Positions 36,031 through 46,007 of a DNA stretch of 64,000 bases are shown one piece after another. Position 1 is the first letter of the stretch. Each line of letters opens with the position of its first letter. Made by a program: the position numbers and the translations under genes. The notes beneath the pieces are model-generated. The model had not been told where the DNA came from, did no database searches, and was given only the letters and a program-made list of their open reading frames with translations. The DNA is from Clostridioides difficile_A (GTDB taxonomy: Bacteria; Bacillota; Clostridia; Peptostreptococcales; Peptostreptococcaceae). The DNA is taken from NCBI GenBank assembly GCA_945909635.1, contig OX246690.1, forward strand, positions 1,736,001 to 1,800,000, in the 5' to 3' direction.

Positions 36031-38505
36031 ATGAATGAATTGAAAAGAGTACCTTTGTATAATATACACAAAGAGCTTGGAGCAAAACTTGTTGAATTTG
36101 CTGGCTGGGAAATGCCTTTAGAATATGAAGGAATAAATAAAGAGCATGAAATGGTTAGAAAAAGTGCAGGTATATTTGATGTATCTCATATGGGAGAGGT
36201 ACAAATAAAAGGTGCAGATTCAGAAAAATTTATACAAAATTTAGTTACAAATGATATAAGCACATTAAAGATAAATGACATTATATATACACCTATGTGT
36301 TATGAAAATGGAGGAGTAGTTGACGATTTATTAATATATAAATTTGGTGAAGAAGATTATTTATTAGTAATAAATGCAGGGAATATAGATAAAGATGTAG
36401 CATGGATAATAAAACAAAGTGAAGGATACCATGTAGATATAAAAAATGTTTCTAATGAAGTTAGTCAACTAGCAGTTCAAGGGCCTAAAGCAGAAGAAAT
36501 TCTTCAAAAAATCATAGATATAGATTTAAAATCAATAAAATTTTATAAGTCAATTCCATCAACAAAAATATGTGGTTTAACTTGTTTAGTTTCAAGAACA
36601 GGATATACTGGAGAAGATGGATTTGAGATATATTGTAAAAGCGAACATACAGAAATAATTTGGAATGAAGTTTTAAAGGCTGGAGGAGAAGACATATGTC
36701 CTGCTGGTTTAGGCTGTAGAGATACTTTGAGATTTGAAGCAGCTCTACCTCTGTATGGCCATGAAATAAATGAACATATATCTCCAATTGAAGGAGGCTT
36801 ATCAATTTTTGTAAAAACAAACAAGGAAGGCTTTGTTGGGAAAACAATCTTATCAGAAGAAAAAGAAAGTGGAGCTAAAAGAAAATTAATAGGCTTTGAG
36901 ATGCAAGGTAAAGGGATGCCTAGAAATGGATACGATATAAAGATTGGCGACAAAACAGTAGGTTTTGTAACAACAGGATGTGCATCCCCAACAACAGGAA
37001 AAATTTTAGGTATGGGAATTATAGATTCTGAATATGCAAAATTAGGAAATGAAATAGGAATAGCAATAAGAAAAAAAGTTGTTCCTGCGATGATAGTTAA
37101 GAAACCTTTTTACAAAAAGCAATATAAAAAAGATAATACTATATCAAATGAAGAGAATAAATTTTCATATATACCTGCCACAAGTGAAGATAAATCAAAA
37201 ATGCTAAAGGTAGTAGGATTAAATTCAGTTGATGAATTATTTTCAGATATACCAGATGAAATAAAGTTAAAAAGAGATTTGAATTTAGAAAGTGGGAAAT
37301 CTGAATTAGAAGTAAGTAAAATAGTAAAAAGATTGTCAGAAGAAAATTTAAGTTTAGAAGATTTAACTTGTTTTCTTGGAGCTGGTGCATATGACCATTA
37401 TATACCATCAATTATAAAACATATAACTTCAAGATCTGAGTTTTATACAGCATATACTCCATATCAAGCTGAAATAAGTCAAGGGACTTTACAAGTAGTG
37501 TTTGAGTTCCAATCTATGATTGCAGAAATTACTGGTATGGAAATTGCAAATGCATCAATGTATGATGGGGCAACTGCTGCAATAGAAGCATGTATAATGG
37601 CTATGAACCAGACGAGAAAAAGTAAAATAGTAGTATCAAAAACTACACATCCTGAAACTTTATCAGTACTAAAGACTTATCTGCAATATAAAGATTGTGA
37701 AATAGTAGAAATTGATTTTTGTAATGAATATGGAATTACAGATATAGAAAAATTAAGAGCTTCAGTAGATAAAGATACAGCATGTGTTCTTATACAGACT
37801 CCTAACTTCTTTGGAATTATTGAAGAAATGGAAGAAATAGAAAAAATAACTCATGAAAATAAGGCTATGTTAATTATGAGTGTTGACCCAATATCATTAG
37901 GTGTTTTAAAGACACCAGGTGAAATAGGAGCAGATATTGTTGTTGGAGAAGCTCAATCATTAGGAAATCCTATCAATTTTGGAGGTCCTTATGTAGGATT
38001 TTTGGCTAGCAAATCTAAGTATACAAGAAAAATGCCAGGAAGAATAGTTGGGCAAAGTTTAGATACAGAAGGTAAAACTGCATATGTACTAACTTTACAA
38101 ACTAGAGAACAACATGTAAGGAGAGAAAAAGCAACTTCTAATATATGTTCAAATCAAGCCTTAAATGCTCTTGTAGCCTCAATATATATGGCTACTATGG
38201 GTAAAGAAGGTTTTAAAGAAGTTGGCATGCAATCTATGAAAAAAGCACATTATGCTTATAATAAACTTATACAAACTGGGAAATATAAGCCAATGTTCAA
38301 AGGTAAATTTTTCAAAGAATTTACTGTACAAGGAAATCTTAATGTAGAAACTATAAATAATAAACTTTTAGAAGAAAATATATTAGGTGGTTATAATTTA
38401 GAACACAATTATCCAGAATTAAAAAATTCAACTTTACTTTGTGTGACTGAGAAAAGAAGCAAAGAAGAAATAGATAAGTTAGTTGGAATAATGGAGGGAT
38501 TATAA
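36031..38505 (+). CDS. gcvTPA: Fused aminomethyltransferase / glycine dehydrogenase subunit 1
   Basis: 824 residues. Residues about 1-366 are GcvT (T protein): EFAGWEMPLEYEGI, GIFDVSHMGE, SRTGYTGEDGFEIYC, GLGCRDTLRFEAALPLYGHE. Residues about 378-824 are the N-terminal half of P protein: YIPATSEDKSKML, GAGAYDHYIPSIIKHI, YTPYQAEISQGTLQ, ASMYDGATAAIEA. In most bacteria these are separate genes. With GcvPB and lipoylated GcvH it interconverts glycine, THF, CO2, NH3 and methylene-THF, in clostridia also in the glycine-synthase direction. No gcvH or lpd is in the window. GGGAGGG at the ATG; overlaps gcvPB by one base. Confidence 0.96.
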   Translation: MNELKRVPLYNIHKELGAKLVEFAGWEMPLEYEGINKEHEMVRKSAGIFDVSHMGEVQIKGADSEKFIQNLVTNDISTLKINDIIYTPMCYENGGVVDDLLIYKFGEEDYLLVINAGNIDKDVAWIIKQSEGYHVDIKNVSNEVSQLAVQGPKAEEILQKIIDIDLKSIKFYKSIPSTKICGLTCLVSRTGYTGEDGFEIYCKSEHTEIIWNEVLKAGGEDICPAGLGCRDTLRFEAALPLYGHEINEHISPIEGGLSIFVKTNKEGFVGKTILSEEKESGAKRKLIGFEMQGKGMPRNGYDIKIGDKTVGFVTTGCASPTTGKILGMGIIDSEYAKLGNEIGIAIRKKVVPAMIVKKPFYKKQYKKDNTISNEENKFSYIPATSEDKSKMLKVVGLNSVDELFSDIPDEIKLKRDLNLESGKSELEVSKIVKRLSEENLSLEDLTCFLGAGAYDHYIPSIIKHITSRSEFYTAYTPYQAEISQGTLQVVFEFQSMIAEITGMEIANASMYDGATAAIEACIMAMNQTRKSKIVVSKTTHPETLSVLKTYLQYKDCEIVEIDFCNEYGITDIEKLRASVDKDTACVLIQTPNFFGIIEEMEEIEKITHENKAMLIMSVDPISLGVLKTPGEIGADIVVGEAQSLGNPINFGGPYVGFLASKSKYTRKMPGRIVGQSLDTEGKTAYVLTLQTREQHVRREKATSNICSNQALNALVASIYMATMGKEGFKEVGMQSMKKAHYAYNKLIQTGKYKPMFKGKFFKEFTVQGNLNVETINNKLLEENILGGYNLEHNYPELKNSTLLCVTEKRSKEEIDKLVGIMEGL

Positions 38506-39962
38506 TGAAAGAATATAATAGTTTGTTGATAGATATATCTAAAAAAGGTAGAAAAGCATATTCACTTCCAAAGTTAGATATAGATGATATAAAAGTAGAA
38601 GATATGATTGACCAAAGTATGGTTAGACAAAGTGAATTGAATTTGCCAGAAGTTGGTGAATTAGAATTGGTTAGACATTATACCCTATTATCGAATAAAA
38701 ATTTTGGAGTTGATACAGGTTTTTATCCTTTAGGTTCTTGTACTATGAAATATAACCCTAAAATAAATGAAGATATGGCAGCACTTCCAAACTTTACAGG
38801 AATGCATCCATACCAATCTTCAGATACAGCACAAGGTTCTCTTTCTTTAATGTATGACTTGTCAAGTAGACTTGCAGAAATTACAGGTATGGATGAAGTC
38901 ACACTACAACCTTCAGCAGGTTCACATGGAGAATTTACAGGGTTAATGATTATAAAAGCATACCATGAAAACAGAGGAGACCATAAGAGAACTAAAGTAA
39001 TAATTCCTGATTCTGCACATGGAACAAATCCAGCAAGTGCAGCTATGGCAAACTTTGATGTGATTCAGATAGCATCTGATAAAAATGGAGCTGTAGACAT
39101 AGATGCATTAAAAGAAGTCTTAAGTGATGAAGTAGCAGCTCTTATGCTTACTAACCCAAGTACTCTTGGATTGTTTGAAAAAAATATAAAAGAAATAGCA
39201 AGCCTTGTACATGAAGCAGGAGGGCTTTTGTACTATGATGGTGCAAATATGAATGCTATTATGGGAATAACAAGACCTGGAGATATGGGATTTGATGTAG
39301 TGCATCTTAATCTTCATAAGACTTTTTCTACTCCTCATGGTGGAGGAGGGCCAGGAGCTGGTCCTGTTGGAGTTAAAAAAGAATTGGTACCTTTTTTACC
39401 AATACCAGTGATTGAGAAACAAGAAGATAAGTTTGTATTAAATTATGATAGAGAAAAATCTATTGGAAAAATTAAAAACTTCTATGGTAATTTTGGAGTG
39501 CTTGTAAGAGCTTACACATATATATTAACTATGGGAAGAGATGGCCTTAAAGAAGCAAGTGAGATGGCAGTTTTAAATGCTAATTATATCAAAGAGAGTA
39601 TAAAAGATAATTATATCTTACCAATAGATACTTTATGTAAACATGAGTTTGTATTAGGTGGATTACCAAGAGGAGAGGCAAATATAAAAACTATCGATAT
39701 AGCAAAGAGACTTTTAGATTATGGATACCATCCTCCAACAATGTATTTTCCTCTTATTATAAATGAAGCACTTATGATAGAGCCTACAGAAAGTGAAAGC
39801 ATTGAAACATTAGATAGTTTTATAGAAGCTATGAAAAATGTTGCTAAAGAGGCAAAAGAAGAGCCAGAGCTATTGAAAACTGCTCCACATAATACTTTAG
39901 TTAAGAGAGTGGATGACGCAAGAGCGGTAAAGAAACCTATACTTACATGGTCACAAAGATAA
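38505..39962 (+). CDS. gcvPB: Glycine dehydrogenase (decarboxylating) subunit 2
   Basis: 485 residues, complete C-terminal P-protein subunit. PLP region NLHKTFSTPHGGGGPGAGP near residues 267-285 contains the Schiff-base Lys; GFYPLGSCTMKYNPKINE near 72-89 and LQPSAGSHGEFTGL near 135 are family blocks. It forms a heterotetramer with the PA part of the upstream fusion and decarboxylates glycine onto lipoyl-GcvH. Its ATG overlaps the upstream TAA by one base, so translation is coupled. Shares the glycine riboswitch. Confidence 0.97.
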   Translation: MKEYNSLLIDISKKGRKAYSLPKLDIDDIKVEDMIDQSMVRQSELNLPEVGELELVRHYTLLSNKNFGVDTGFYPLGSCTMKYNPKINEDMAALPNFTGMHPYQSSDTAQGSLSLMYDLSSRLAEITGMDEVTLQPSAGSHGEFTGLMIIKAYHENRGDHKRTKVIIPDSAHGTNPASAAMANFDVIQIASDKNGAVDIDALKEVLSDEVAALMLTNPSTLGLFEKNIKEIASLVHEAGGLLYYDGANMNAIMGITRPGDMGFDVVHLNLHKTFSTPHGGGGPGAGPVGVKKELVPFLPIPVIEKQEDKFVLNYDREKSIGKIKNFYGNFGVLVRAYTYILTMGRDGLKEASEMAVLNANYIKESIKDNYILPIDTLCKHEFVLGGLPRGEANIKTIDIAKRLLDYGYHPPTMYFPLIINEALMIEPTESESIETLDSFIEAMKNVAKEAKEEPELLKTAPHNTLVKRVDDARAVKKPILTWSQR

Positions 39963-40010
39963 AAAATTAAAAATAAAAATTGTAAATATAAATAAATTTG
40001 TATTTATAAG

Positions 40011-40051
40011 AAAAAGCTATCTAACTTAATCTGGTTTAGATAGCTTTTTTA
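40011..40051 (+). terminator. Terminator of the gcv operon
   Basis: AAAAAGCTATCTAA and TTAGATAGCTTTTTT arms, about 8-base loop. Confidence 0.9.
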
Positions 40052-40384
40052 TGTATTAATATATATGATATTTACTACAGAAGTTTTAAATTACATTAGC
40101 ATCTATATAGAGTGTTAGGATAATGATTATAATACCAATATTTATAGGAATTATAGAAATTTATTTTGGTAAAATTTTATTTACTTTTTTAGCTTAAGAG
40201 AAGCTTAACTAAAATATATCGAAATTTATAAAAATTTAGGAAATCTTAAGAATTATAATATTTAAATCTTTAGATTTATATTTTATTATATAAACTATAG
40301 AATAATAAAATAAAAAATTGATACTTTTATAATATATTTGTAGCTTTAAGTATAAAAAAATCGTTAAGTTGAAAGGAGTAGAAT
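40052..40384 (+). promoter_or_regulatory. A/T-rich upstream region of the CtpE-like ATPase gene
   Basis: No ORF. Contains a repeated AGCTTAAG/AAGCTTAA element at about 40191-40209 that could be an operator. GAAAGGAG precedes the ATG. No riboswitch was recognised. Confidence 0.4.
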
Positions 40385-42742
40385 ATGGATAATATTAATT
40401 TAAAAAGGTATAATTGTGATATAAATATGGGGTTAAGCAGTAGACAACTTCAAAGTAGAATAGATGATAATTTAATTAATGTATTTGATAATGGAAAAAC
40501 TAAAACATATAAACAAATTCTTAAAGATAATGTGTTTACACTTTTTAACTTGATAAATATTGTTTTAGTATGTCTATTAGTATCAGTTGGTTCTTTTAAG
40601 AATACTCTATTTATATTTATTGCTGTAATTAATACTATTATAGGGGTAATTCAAGAAATAAGAGCTAAAAGGTTGCTGGACAATCTATCTGTCATAGTCT
40701 CAAATAAGGTATCCGTTATAAGAGAAAGAGAGAAAAAAGAAATTGATGTACAAGAATTGGTACTAGATGATATTATGATTTTAAAAACAGGTAATCAAAT
40801 TTGTGCAGATTCAAAAGTTTTAGATGGAAAATTAGAGGTAAATGAGTCTTTAATTACAGGAGAATCTGATATTATTGTAAAAAACAAAGGTGATTTCTTA
40901 TATTCTGGTAGTTTTATAGTTTCTGGAGAAGCTTTTGTGAGAGTTGAAAATATAGGTAAAGACAACTATGCAAATAAGATAGCTAATGATGCTAAGGTTT
41001 CTAGAAAACATAACTCTCAACTTAGAAATTCATTAAATACAATATTAAAAGTTGTAGGTATAATAATTATTCCTCTAGGAATTATATTATTTGCAAAGCA
41101 ACATTTTGGAAATGGAGATTCTATAACAACATCTGTAGTAGGAACTGTGGCAGCTGTAAATGGAATGATACCAGAGGGATTGACACTACTTACAAGTATT
41201 GCATTAGCTGTAGGAACTATAAAGCTTGCAAGTCATAAAACTTTAGTGCAGGAGTTATACTGTGTAGAAACTCTTGCCAGAGTCGATACATTATGCCTTG
41301 ATAAAACAGGTACAATTACAGAGGGTAAAATGCAAGTTGATGATGTAGTAATGCTAGAGAAAGTAGATATTGATGATATAATGGGCAATATATGTAATGC
41401 CCTTAAAGATGATAATGCAACATTAAATGCAATAAGAGATAAATATAATATTTTAGATACATATAAAGTTAAAAATTTAATTCCATTTTCATCAGAAAGA
41501 AAATACAGTGGAGTATCCTTTGAAAATAAAGGGACATATTTATTAGGAGCATTTGAGTTTATTTTTAAGGAGAAATATAAAGAGTTTAAAACAGAGGTTG
41601 AAAGATATTCTAAAAAAGGTAATAGAGTAATAGTTTTAGCTCATAGTAATTCTTGTATGGAAGGAAACAATATACCTAAAGATATAAAACCACTAGCTTT
41701 TATATTGATACTGGACAAAATTAGAGATGAAGCTAAAGAGACATTAGAATTTTTTTATAATGAGGGTGTAGATATAAAAATTATATCTGGAGACAATCCA
41801 ATAACAGTAAGTGAAGTGGCTAGAAAAGCAGGTCTTAAAACGGCTAGTAATTTTATTGATGCTACAACACTTAAAAATGATGAAGATATATATGAAGCCG
41901 TTGATAAATATAGTGTTTTTGGAAGGGTAAGTCCACAACAGAAAAAACAAATGATTTTAGCACTAAAAAAACAAAATCATACAGTGGCTATGACTGGAGA
42001 TGGTGTAAATGACGTGTTGGCACTTAAAGAAGCTGATTGTAGTATAGCAATGGCTTCTGGAAGTGATATTACTAAAAATGTTTCTAATTTAGTATTACTG
42101 GACTCAAATTTTGCATCAATGCCAAAAGTTGTTATGGAAGGAAGAAAGATAATTAATAATATTCAAAGAGCATCTTCTTTATTTTTAGTAAAGACAATTT
42201 TCTCATTCTTCTTGTCTATATTAACATTATTCTTCTTTAGTAGACAGTATCCATTTGTGCCTATACAATTATCACTAATTGGAGCTGTGACAGTGGGGAT
42301 ACCATCATTCTTCTTAGCTCTTGAAGCAAATAAAAGTAGAATTTCAGGAAATTTTTTACTCAATATATTAAAAAATGCCTTACCAGGAGCATTGTGTGTA
42401 ACAGTAAATGTAATTATTGTGTACAACATAGTTGAATACTTAGGTTATAGTTCAAGCGTATTTTCTACAATGTGTGCGATATTAACTGGTGTATGTGGTC
42501 TTTTAATATTAAGACAACAATGTTTACCATTTAATAAAGAAAGACTATTTTTAATTGTAAGTATGACTATTGCATTTGTTATTGGAATTTTGTTTTTAGG
42601 TGGATTATTCTCATTTGTAGCATTGAGTAAAGACTTAATTCTTATAACTATAACATTAGCAGTATTAATGCCAATTATGATAAAAGTAATGCTATTCGTA
42701 TTAGATGAGATATTAGATACAATAGTTCCAGATTTAAATTAA
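40385..42742 (+). CDS. CtpE-like P-type ATPase (predicted Ca2+ transport)
   Basis: 785 residues. Actuator motif ITGESD, TM4 region IPEGLTLLTSIALAVGTIKL followed by VQELYCVETLARVDTLCLDKTGT (D306 phosphorylated), hinge MTGDGVNDVLALKEADCSIAM. The sequence around PEGL and VQELxxxExLARVD is the signature of the CtpE-like clade, whose mycobacterial member takes part in Ca2+ uptake; it is distinct from the PEGLP pump in the Ter locus. About eight to ten helices. Monocistronic, ending at a strong terminator. The ion is inferred from clade membership. Confidence 0.85.
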   Translation: MDNINLKRYNCDINMGLSSRQLQSRIDDNLINVFDNGKTKTYKQILKDNVFTLFNLINIVLVCLLVSVGSFKNTLFIFIAVINTIIGVIQEIRAKRLLDNLSVIVSNKVSVIREREKKEIDVQELVLDDIMILKTGNQICADSKVLDGKLEVNESLITGESDIIVKNKGDFLYSGSFIVSGEAFVRVENIGKDNYANKIANDAKVSRKHNSQLRNSLNTILKVVGIIIIPLGIILFAKQHFGNGDSITTSVVGTVAAVNGMIPEGLTLLTSIALAVGTIKLASHKTLVQELYCVETLARVDTLCLDKTGTITEGKMQVDDVVMLEKVDIDDIMGNICNALKDDNATLNAIRDKYNILDTYKVKNLIPFSSERKYSGVSFENKGTYLLGAFEFIFKEKYKEFKTEVERYSKKGNRVIVLAHSNSCMEGNNIPKDIKPLAFILILDKIRDEAKETLEFFYNEGVDIKIISGDNPITVSEVARKAGLKTASNFIDATTLKNDEDIYEAVDKYSVFGRVSPQQKKQMILALKKQNHTVAMTGDGVNDVLALKEADCSIAMASGSDITKNVSNLVLLDSNFASMPKVVMEGRKIINNIQRASSLFLVKTIFSFFLSILTLFFFSRQYPFVPIQLSLIGAVTVGIPSFFLALEANKSRISGNFLLNILKNALPGALCVTVNVIIVYNIVEYLGYSSSVFSTMCAILTGVCGLLILRQQCLPFNKERLFLIVSMTIAFVIGILFLGGLFSFVALSKDLILITITLAVLMPIMIKVMLFVLDEILDTIVPDLN

Positions 42743-42756
42743 ATTTAAGAATATAT

Positions 42757-42791
42757 AAAAAAGAGCAGTTTTTTATTGAACTGCTCTTTTT
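42757..42791. terminator. Bidirectional terminator between ATPase and ppnP
   Basis: AAAAAAGAGCAGTT and AACTGCTCTTTTT arms around an 8-base loop. Confidence 0.92.
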
Positions 42792-42828
42792 AGATGTGTT
42801 TTATTTTATGTAAGAATATGTATGTTTA

Positions 42829-43146
42829 TTAATCAGCTATATATGAGCAACAGTAGTCAACAACTTCATTAACTTTTAAATCGAAACTTGAATCACTAGG
42901 AACATTAAACTTCTGCCCTTCTTTATAAGTTATAAACTCATTACTTCCAGGTAATTTTACATCCATACTTCCAGCAAGCATTTCCATTATTTCTTCTTCT
43001 CTAGTAGAAAAAGTATATTCTCCAGGTAACATTAATCCTAAAGTTTTTCTTTCTCCATTAGGAAATATTATTACTCTACTACTTACTTTACCATCAAAAT
43101 AAACGTTTGCCTTTTTTACTGCAGTAACATTTTTAAATTCACTCAT
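42829..43146 (-). CDS. ppnP: Pyrimidine/purine nucleoside phosphorylase PpnP
   Basis: 105 residues, a single cupin barrel of the DUF1255/PpnP family: NVTAVKKANVYFDGKVSSR, GERKTLGLMLPGEY, AGSMDVKLPG, GQKFNVPSDSSFDLKV. It phosphorolyses a broad range of nucleosides to base plus ribose-1-phosphate. GGAGG precedes the ATG. It lies 730 bases from a guanine deaminase, so purine salvage functions are loosely clustered. Confidence 0.92.
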   Translation of the reverse strand: MSEFKNVTAVKKANVYFDGKVSSRVIIFPNGERKTLGLMLPGEYTFSTREEEIMEMLAGSMDVKLPGSNEFITYKEGQKFNVPSDSSFDLKVNEVVDYCCSYIAD

Positions 43147-43387
43147 TAGATAAAACCTCCAAAATTATTTATACATATATATTATATAAAAATAACACAA
43201 AAATTACTAGATATTTACAAATAAAATTTAGTATTTATTAAAAATTTTAATATAAATAAAAAATAAAGAAAAATAATATATAATATTAGGACTTTTTAAA
43301 AGCTTATAATCTTACAAGAGAGTAATTAAATCTTTAATAATTTGAAAATAATAAGATATGAAATGAACAGATTATTCAATAGAGGTT

Positions 43388-43600
43388 GTGTATCTTCTAA
43401 CAGCTACAGTTATAATTGTAATAAGTTTTATTTTTTACAATAGATTATTTCAATTTAATAATTTTGATATTCTTATAAAACCAATACTACTTATTTTAAT
43501 ATCATCAGTATTATTTATGAAAATAAAGTTGCAGATAGGATGGGTAATCTTAAGATTTAGTGTATGTAAAGCGTACAACAAAAGTAAAAGTAAAGTTTAA
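43388..43600 (+). CDS. Possible small membrane protein (uncertain)
   Basis: A 70-residue open frame from a GTG, with two hydrophobic segments (LTATVIIVISFIFY and ILIKPILLILISSVLFM) and a basic C-terminus. The upstream AGAGGT is too close to the GTG to be a good RBS, and no other start is better. Composition fits a membrane peptide, but it could be a chance frame in A/T-rich DNA. No family recognised. Confidence 0.3.
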   Translation: MYLLTATVIIVISFIFYNRLFQFNNFDILIKPILLILISSVLFMKIKLQIGWVILRFSVCKAYNKSKSKV

Positions 43601-43758
43601 GGTTACCTACCAACATGAGTTATTAATTTTATAAAACTATAGGTATTCTGCTTAATATCTGGATACATGTAGATAATCTTAAATGCTAAGAGGGGATTAT
43701 ATTAAGGAAAATAGTATTAGTAAAAATATGTTACATTCACTAATACTATAAATAAGCT

Positions 43759-43811
43759 AAAAAGAGTGTATTTTAACCTATAGTTTTGAGTTTTAAAATA
43801 CACTCTTTTAT
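43759..43811. terminator. Bidirectional terminator downstream of guanine deaminase
   Basis: AAAAGAGTGTATTTTAA and its complement, about 14-base loop, T-tract on the plus side and A-run on the other. An 11-bp hairpin (ATAGTATTAGT) lies just before it at about 43710-43750. Confidence 0.8.
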
Positions 43812-43873
43812 TAATTGTAGTCATATAAATGAAACGGATTATATGGACAAATTTTATATAATTAAAATTTTTA

Positions 43874-45151
43874 TTATAATTCTATACTAGGTTCTTCAAT
43901 TAATTTTCCACATACATATCTATGAATGATATTTCTATCATCACCAACATAGATAAACCTTTCAAGTCTTTCAAGTATAGAATAATTGGCATGATTCAAA
44001 TCTGAATCATCAATAATTAATGCATCAAAATCATAATCTTCCTCAAAACTACCAACTTTTCCAAAGAAACTTCCTCCACTTTTTGTTGCAATATAAAAAG
44101 CTTCAGATAAAGATAAGAAATTACACTTCTTACCAGAATTTACCCAATATAATTTAGATAATTGTATTGCAGATACTATGGCTTTAAATATTGACAAAGT
44201 ATGCCCACCACTTATATCTGAACCAAGAGCTAATTTAATATTATTATCAATTAATTTTCTAATAGGCATAGCTCCACTACCAACATTAAAGTTAGAAGCT
44301 GGGCAGTGAACTGCCATAACATTATTTTCTCTCATTAAATCTATTTCTTCCTGAGAACAATGAATACAGTGAGCCATTAGTGTAGGAGTCTGACCAAATA
44401 AATTATATCTATTATAAGCATCTCCATAAAATTTAGATTCAGGTTCTAAACTTTTAACCCATTCGATTTCATCATGATTTTCAGATAAGTGTGATTGCAT
44501 AGGAATATTATACTTTAAACATAAATCACCCAAACCTTTTAAAAGTTCACTTGTACAGCTTGGTATAAATCTAGGGGTTATTATTGGTTTTACAATAGAA
44601 TCTGTATCATTGTATTTGTTTATAATTTCTTCTGTGTCAGTAATAGAATCATGAGTATTTTCTAGTAAAGTGTCAGGGCAATTCATATTCATATTTACTT
44701 TACCAACGTATGCTCCAAGTCCAACCTCTTTGAATATATCCATAAGTTTCATAGACGCTTCTTTATGTACTGTAGCAAATACAGTTATTCTTGTAGTTCC
44801 AAATTTCCAAACCTCTTTCACAAATTTTCTATACATTTTTGTTGCATATTCTATATCTGCATAATTTGATTCTTCTGGAAATGTATAAGTTTCAAGCCAT
44901 GGTAGAAGTTCTTTATCCATAGCCATTCCTAGATTTTTAAATTGAGATGCATGACAGTGAAGGTCATTCATGCCAGGTATTATAAGTTTGTCAGTGTAAT
45001 CTATTATTTCTGTGTTTTTATATTCTTTAGGTATTTCTTTAAAGATTCCTTTTACTTTACCTTTATCTAGTATTATGTAACTATTTTCAAATACTGTGAA
45101 AGCATCTGAAGTTTTTGTGAAAATTATATTTCCTTTTATTGCTTTTAACAT
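43874..45151 (-). CDS. guaD: Guanine deaminase
   Basis: 425 residues, amidohydrolase superfamily. Metal site LHCH (H65, H67), PGMNDLHCHASQFKNLGMAMD leading to LLPWLETYTFPEE, PRFIPSCTSELLKGLG, MQSHLSENHDEI, AHCIHCSQEE and HCPASNFNVGSG, ALGSDISGG are all guanine-deaminase blocks. It hydrolyses guanine to xanthine and ammonia in the cytoplasm. TAAGGAG precedes the ATG. Monocistronic; no purine riboswitch was seen upstream. Confidence 0.93.
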   Translation of the reverse strand: MLKAIKGNIIFTKTSDAFTVFENSYIILDKGKVKGIFKEIPKEYKNTEIIDYTDKLIIPGMNDLHCHASQFKNLGMAMDKELLPWLETYTFPEESNYADIEYATKMYRKFVKEVWKFGTTRITVFATVHKEASMKLMDIFKEVGLGAYVGKVNMNMNCPDTLLENTHDSITDTEEIINKYNDTDSIVKPIITPRFIPSCTSELLKGLGDLCLKYNIPMQSHLSENHDEIEWVKSLEPESKFYGDAYNRYNLFGQTPTLMAHCIHCSQEEIDLMRENNVMAVHCPASNFNVGSGAMPIRKLIDNNIKLALGSDISGGHTLSIFKAIVSAIQLSKLYWVNSGKKCNFLSLSEAFYIATKSGGSFFGKVGSFEEDYDFDALIIDDSDLNHANYSILERLERFIYVGDDRNIIHRYVCGKLIEEPSIEL

Positions 45152-45324
45152 ATAAGTCTCCTTAGTTTTAAATTTGTTAATTTTAATATATGTAGGTCAT
45201 ATTTTGGTTTTATAAATTAAAATTTTACCATATGTATTATATCAAATCTAAGATATAAATTCTATTATATAATATTAAATAGTAGTTAAATACAGTTGTT
45301 TGCTATTATCTTCTAAGATACATG

Positions 45325-45395
45325 CTACTGACATTCAACTGACATTTAGCTGATATTTAATAAAAATATAATGCTAACTGACATAAAACTGAACC
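45325..45395. repeat. Cluster of ACTGACAT-type direct repeats
   Basis: ACTGACAT occurs about three times, plus a GCTGATAT variant, within about 70 bases, directly beside the 3' end of the ruined integrase. Such short direct repeats next to an int gene resemble arm-type integrase sites, so this may be the remains of an attachment region. Confidence 0.4.
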
Positions 45396-45830
45396 TTGTT
45401 TAAAGAGAATATTACTTATATTCTCATATGCTTCTTTATCCATTTCATATAAAATGTGAGAATATCTATTCATAGTCATTTTTATATCTGTATGTCCTAA
45501 TCTTTCAGAAATTATTTTTATGTTGGTTCCAGCTAGAAGAATTAAGCATGCATTTGTATGTTTTAATTCATGTATATTTAATATCTCGAAGATTATTATT
45601 TTTTAATAATATTTTGAAAGGCATACAAAATTTTGCTTGAGTCTAAGGTTTGAGTTTAGAGTTTAGACATATTAGGTCTAATTCATTTTTTAATACTCCT
45701 TGTAATTTTAATTTGTTTTGTTTTAGTTTTTCTTCTTTTAATAAACTTATTAATTCATCAAATGCTGATAATGTTCTCTTTGATTTTGATTTTTTATTAT
45801 ATCTCTTCTGTTTTTAATTTTTTTCTTATG
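45357..45830 (-). pseudogene. Decayed phage-type tyrosine recombinase (integrase)
   Basis: The minus-strand translation of 45357-45590 gives HELKHTNACLILLAGTNIKI..SERLGHTDIKMTMNRYSHIL.., the C-terminal HxLRHT...LGH...Y catalytic block of tyrosine recombinases (Arg replaced by Lys in HELKHT). Further upstream (about 45650-45810) the frame RTLSAFDELISLLKEEKLKQ matches the preceding integrase segment. Stops and frame breaks separate the pieces and the N-terminal half is missing. It marks a lost integrative element next to the CRISPR array. Confidence 0.8.
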
Positions 45831-46007
45831 AAGGCTGACTTAGTATCCATAAGAGCACCATCCTTTGAGTTAGTTTGAATTAATTACTTAATTATATTTT
45901 ATAACAAGTGAAAAAAATTTTCAGAGTTTATTAAAAAAATGTTTATTTTTATTAAATTATAAATTGGTACAAATATTCAAAAATAATCTATTTATGATAT
46001 AATAAAA

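Noticed and set aside
45152..45330. Purine riboswitch ahead of guanine deaminase
   Set aside because: The TATAAT-loop-GG and CC loop-loop pattern and closing P1 of a purine aptamer are not present.
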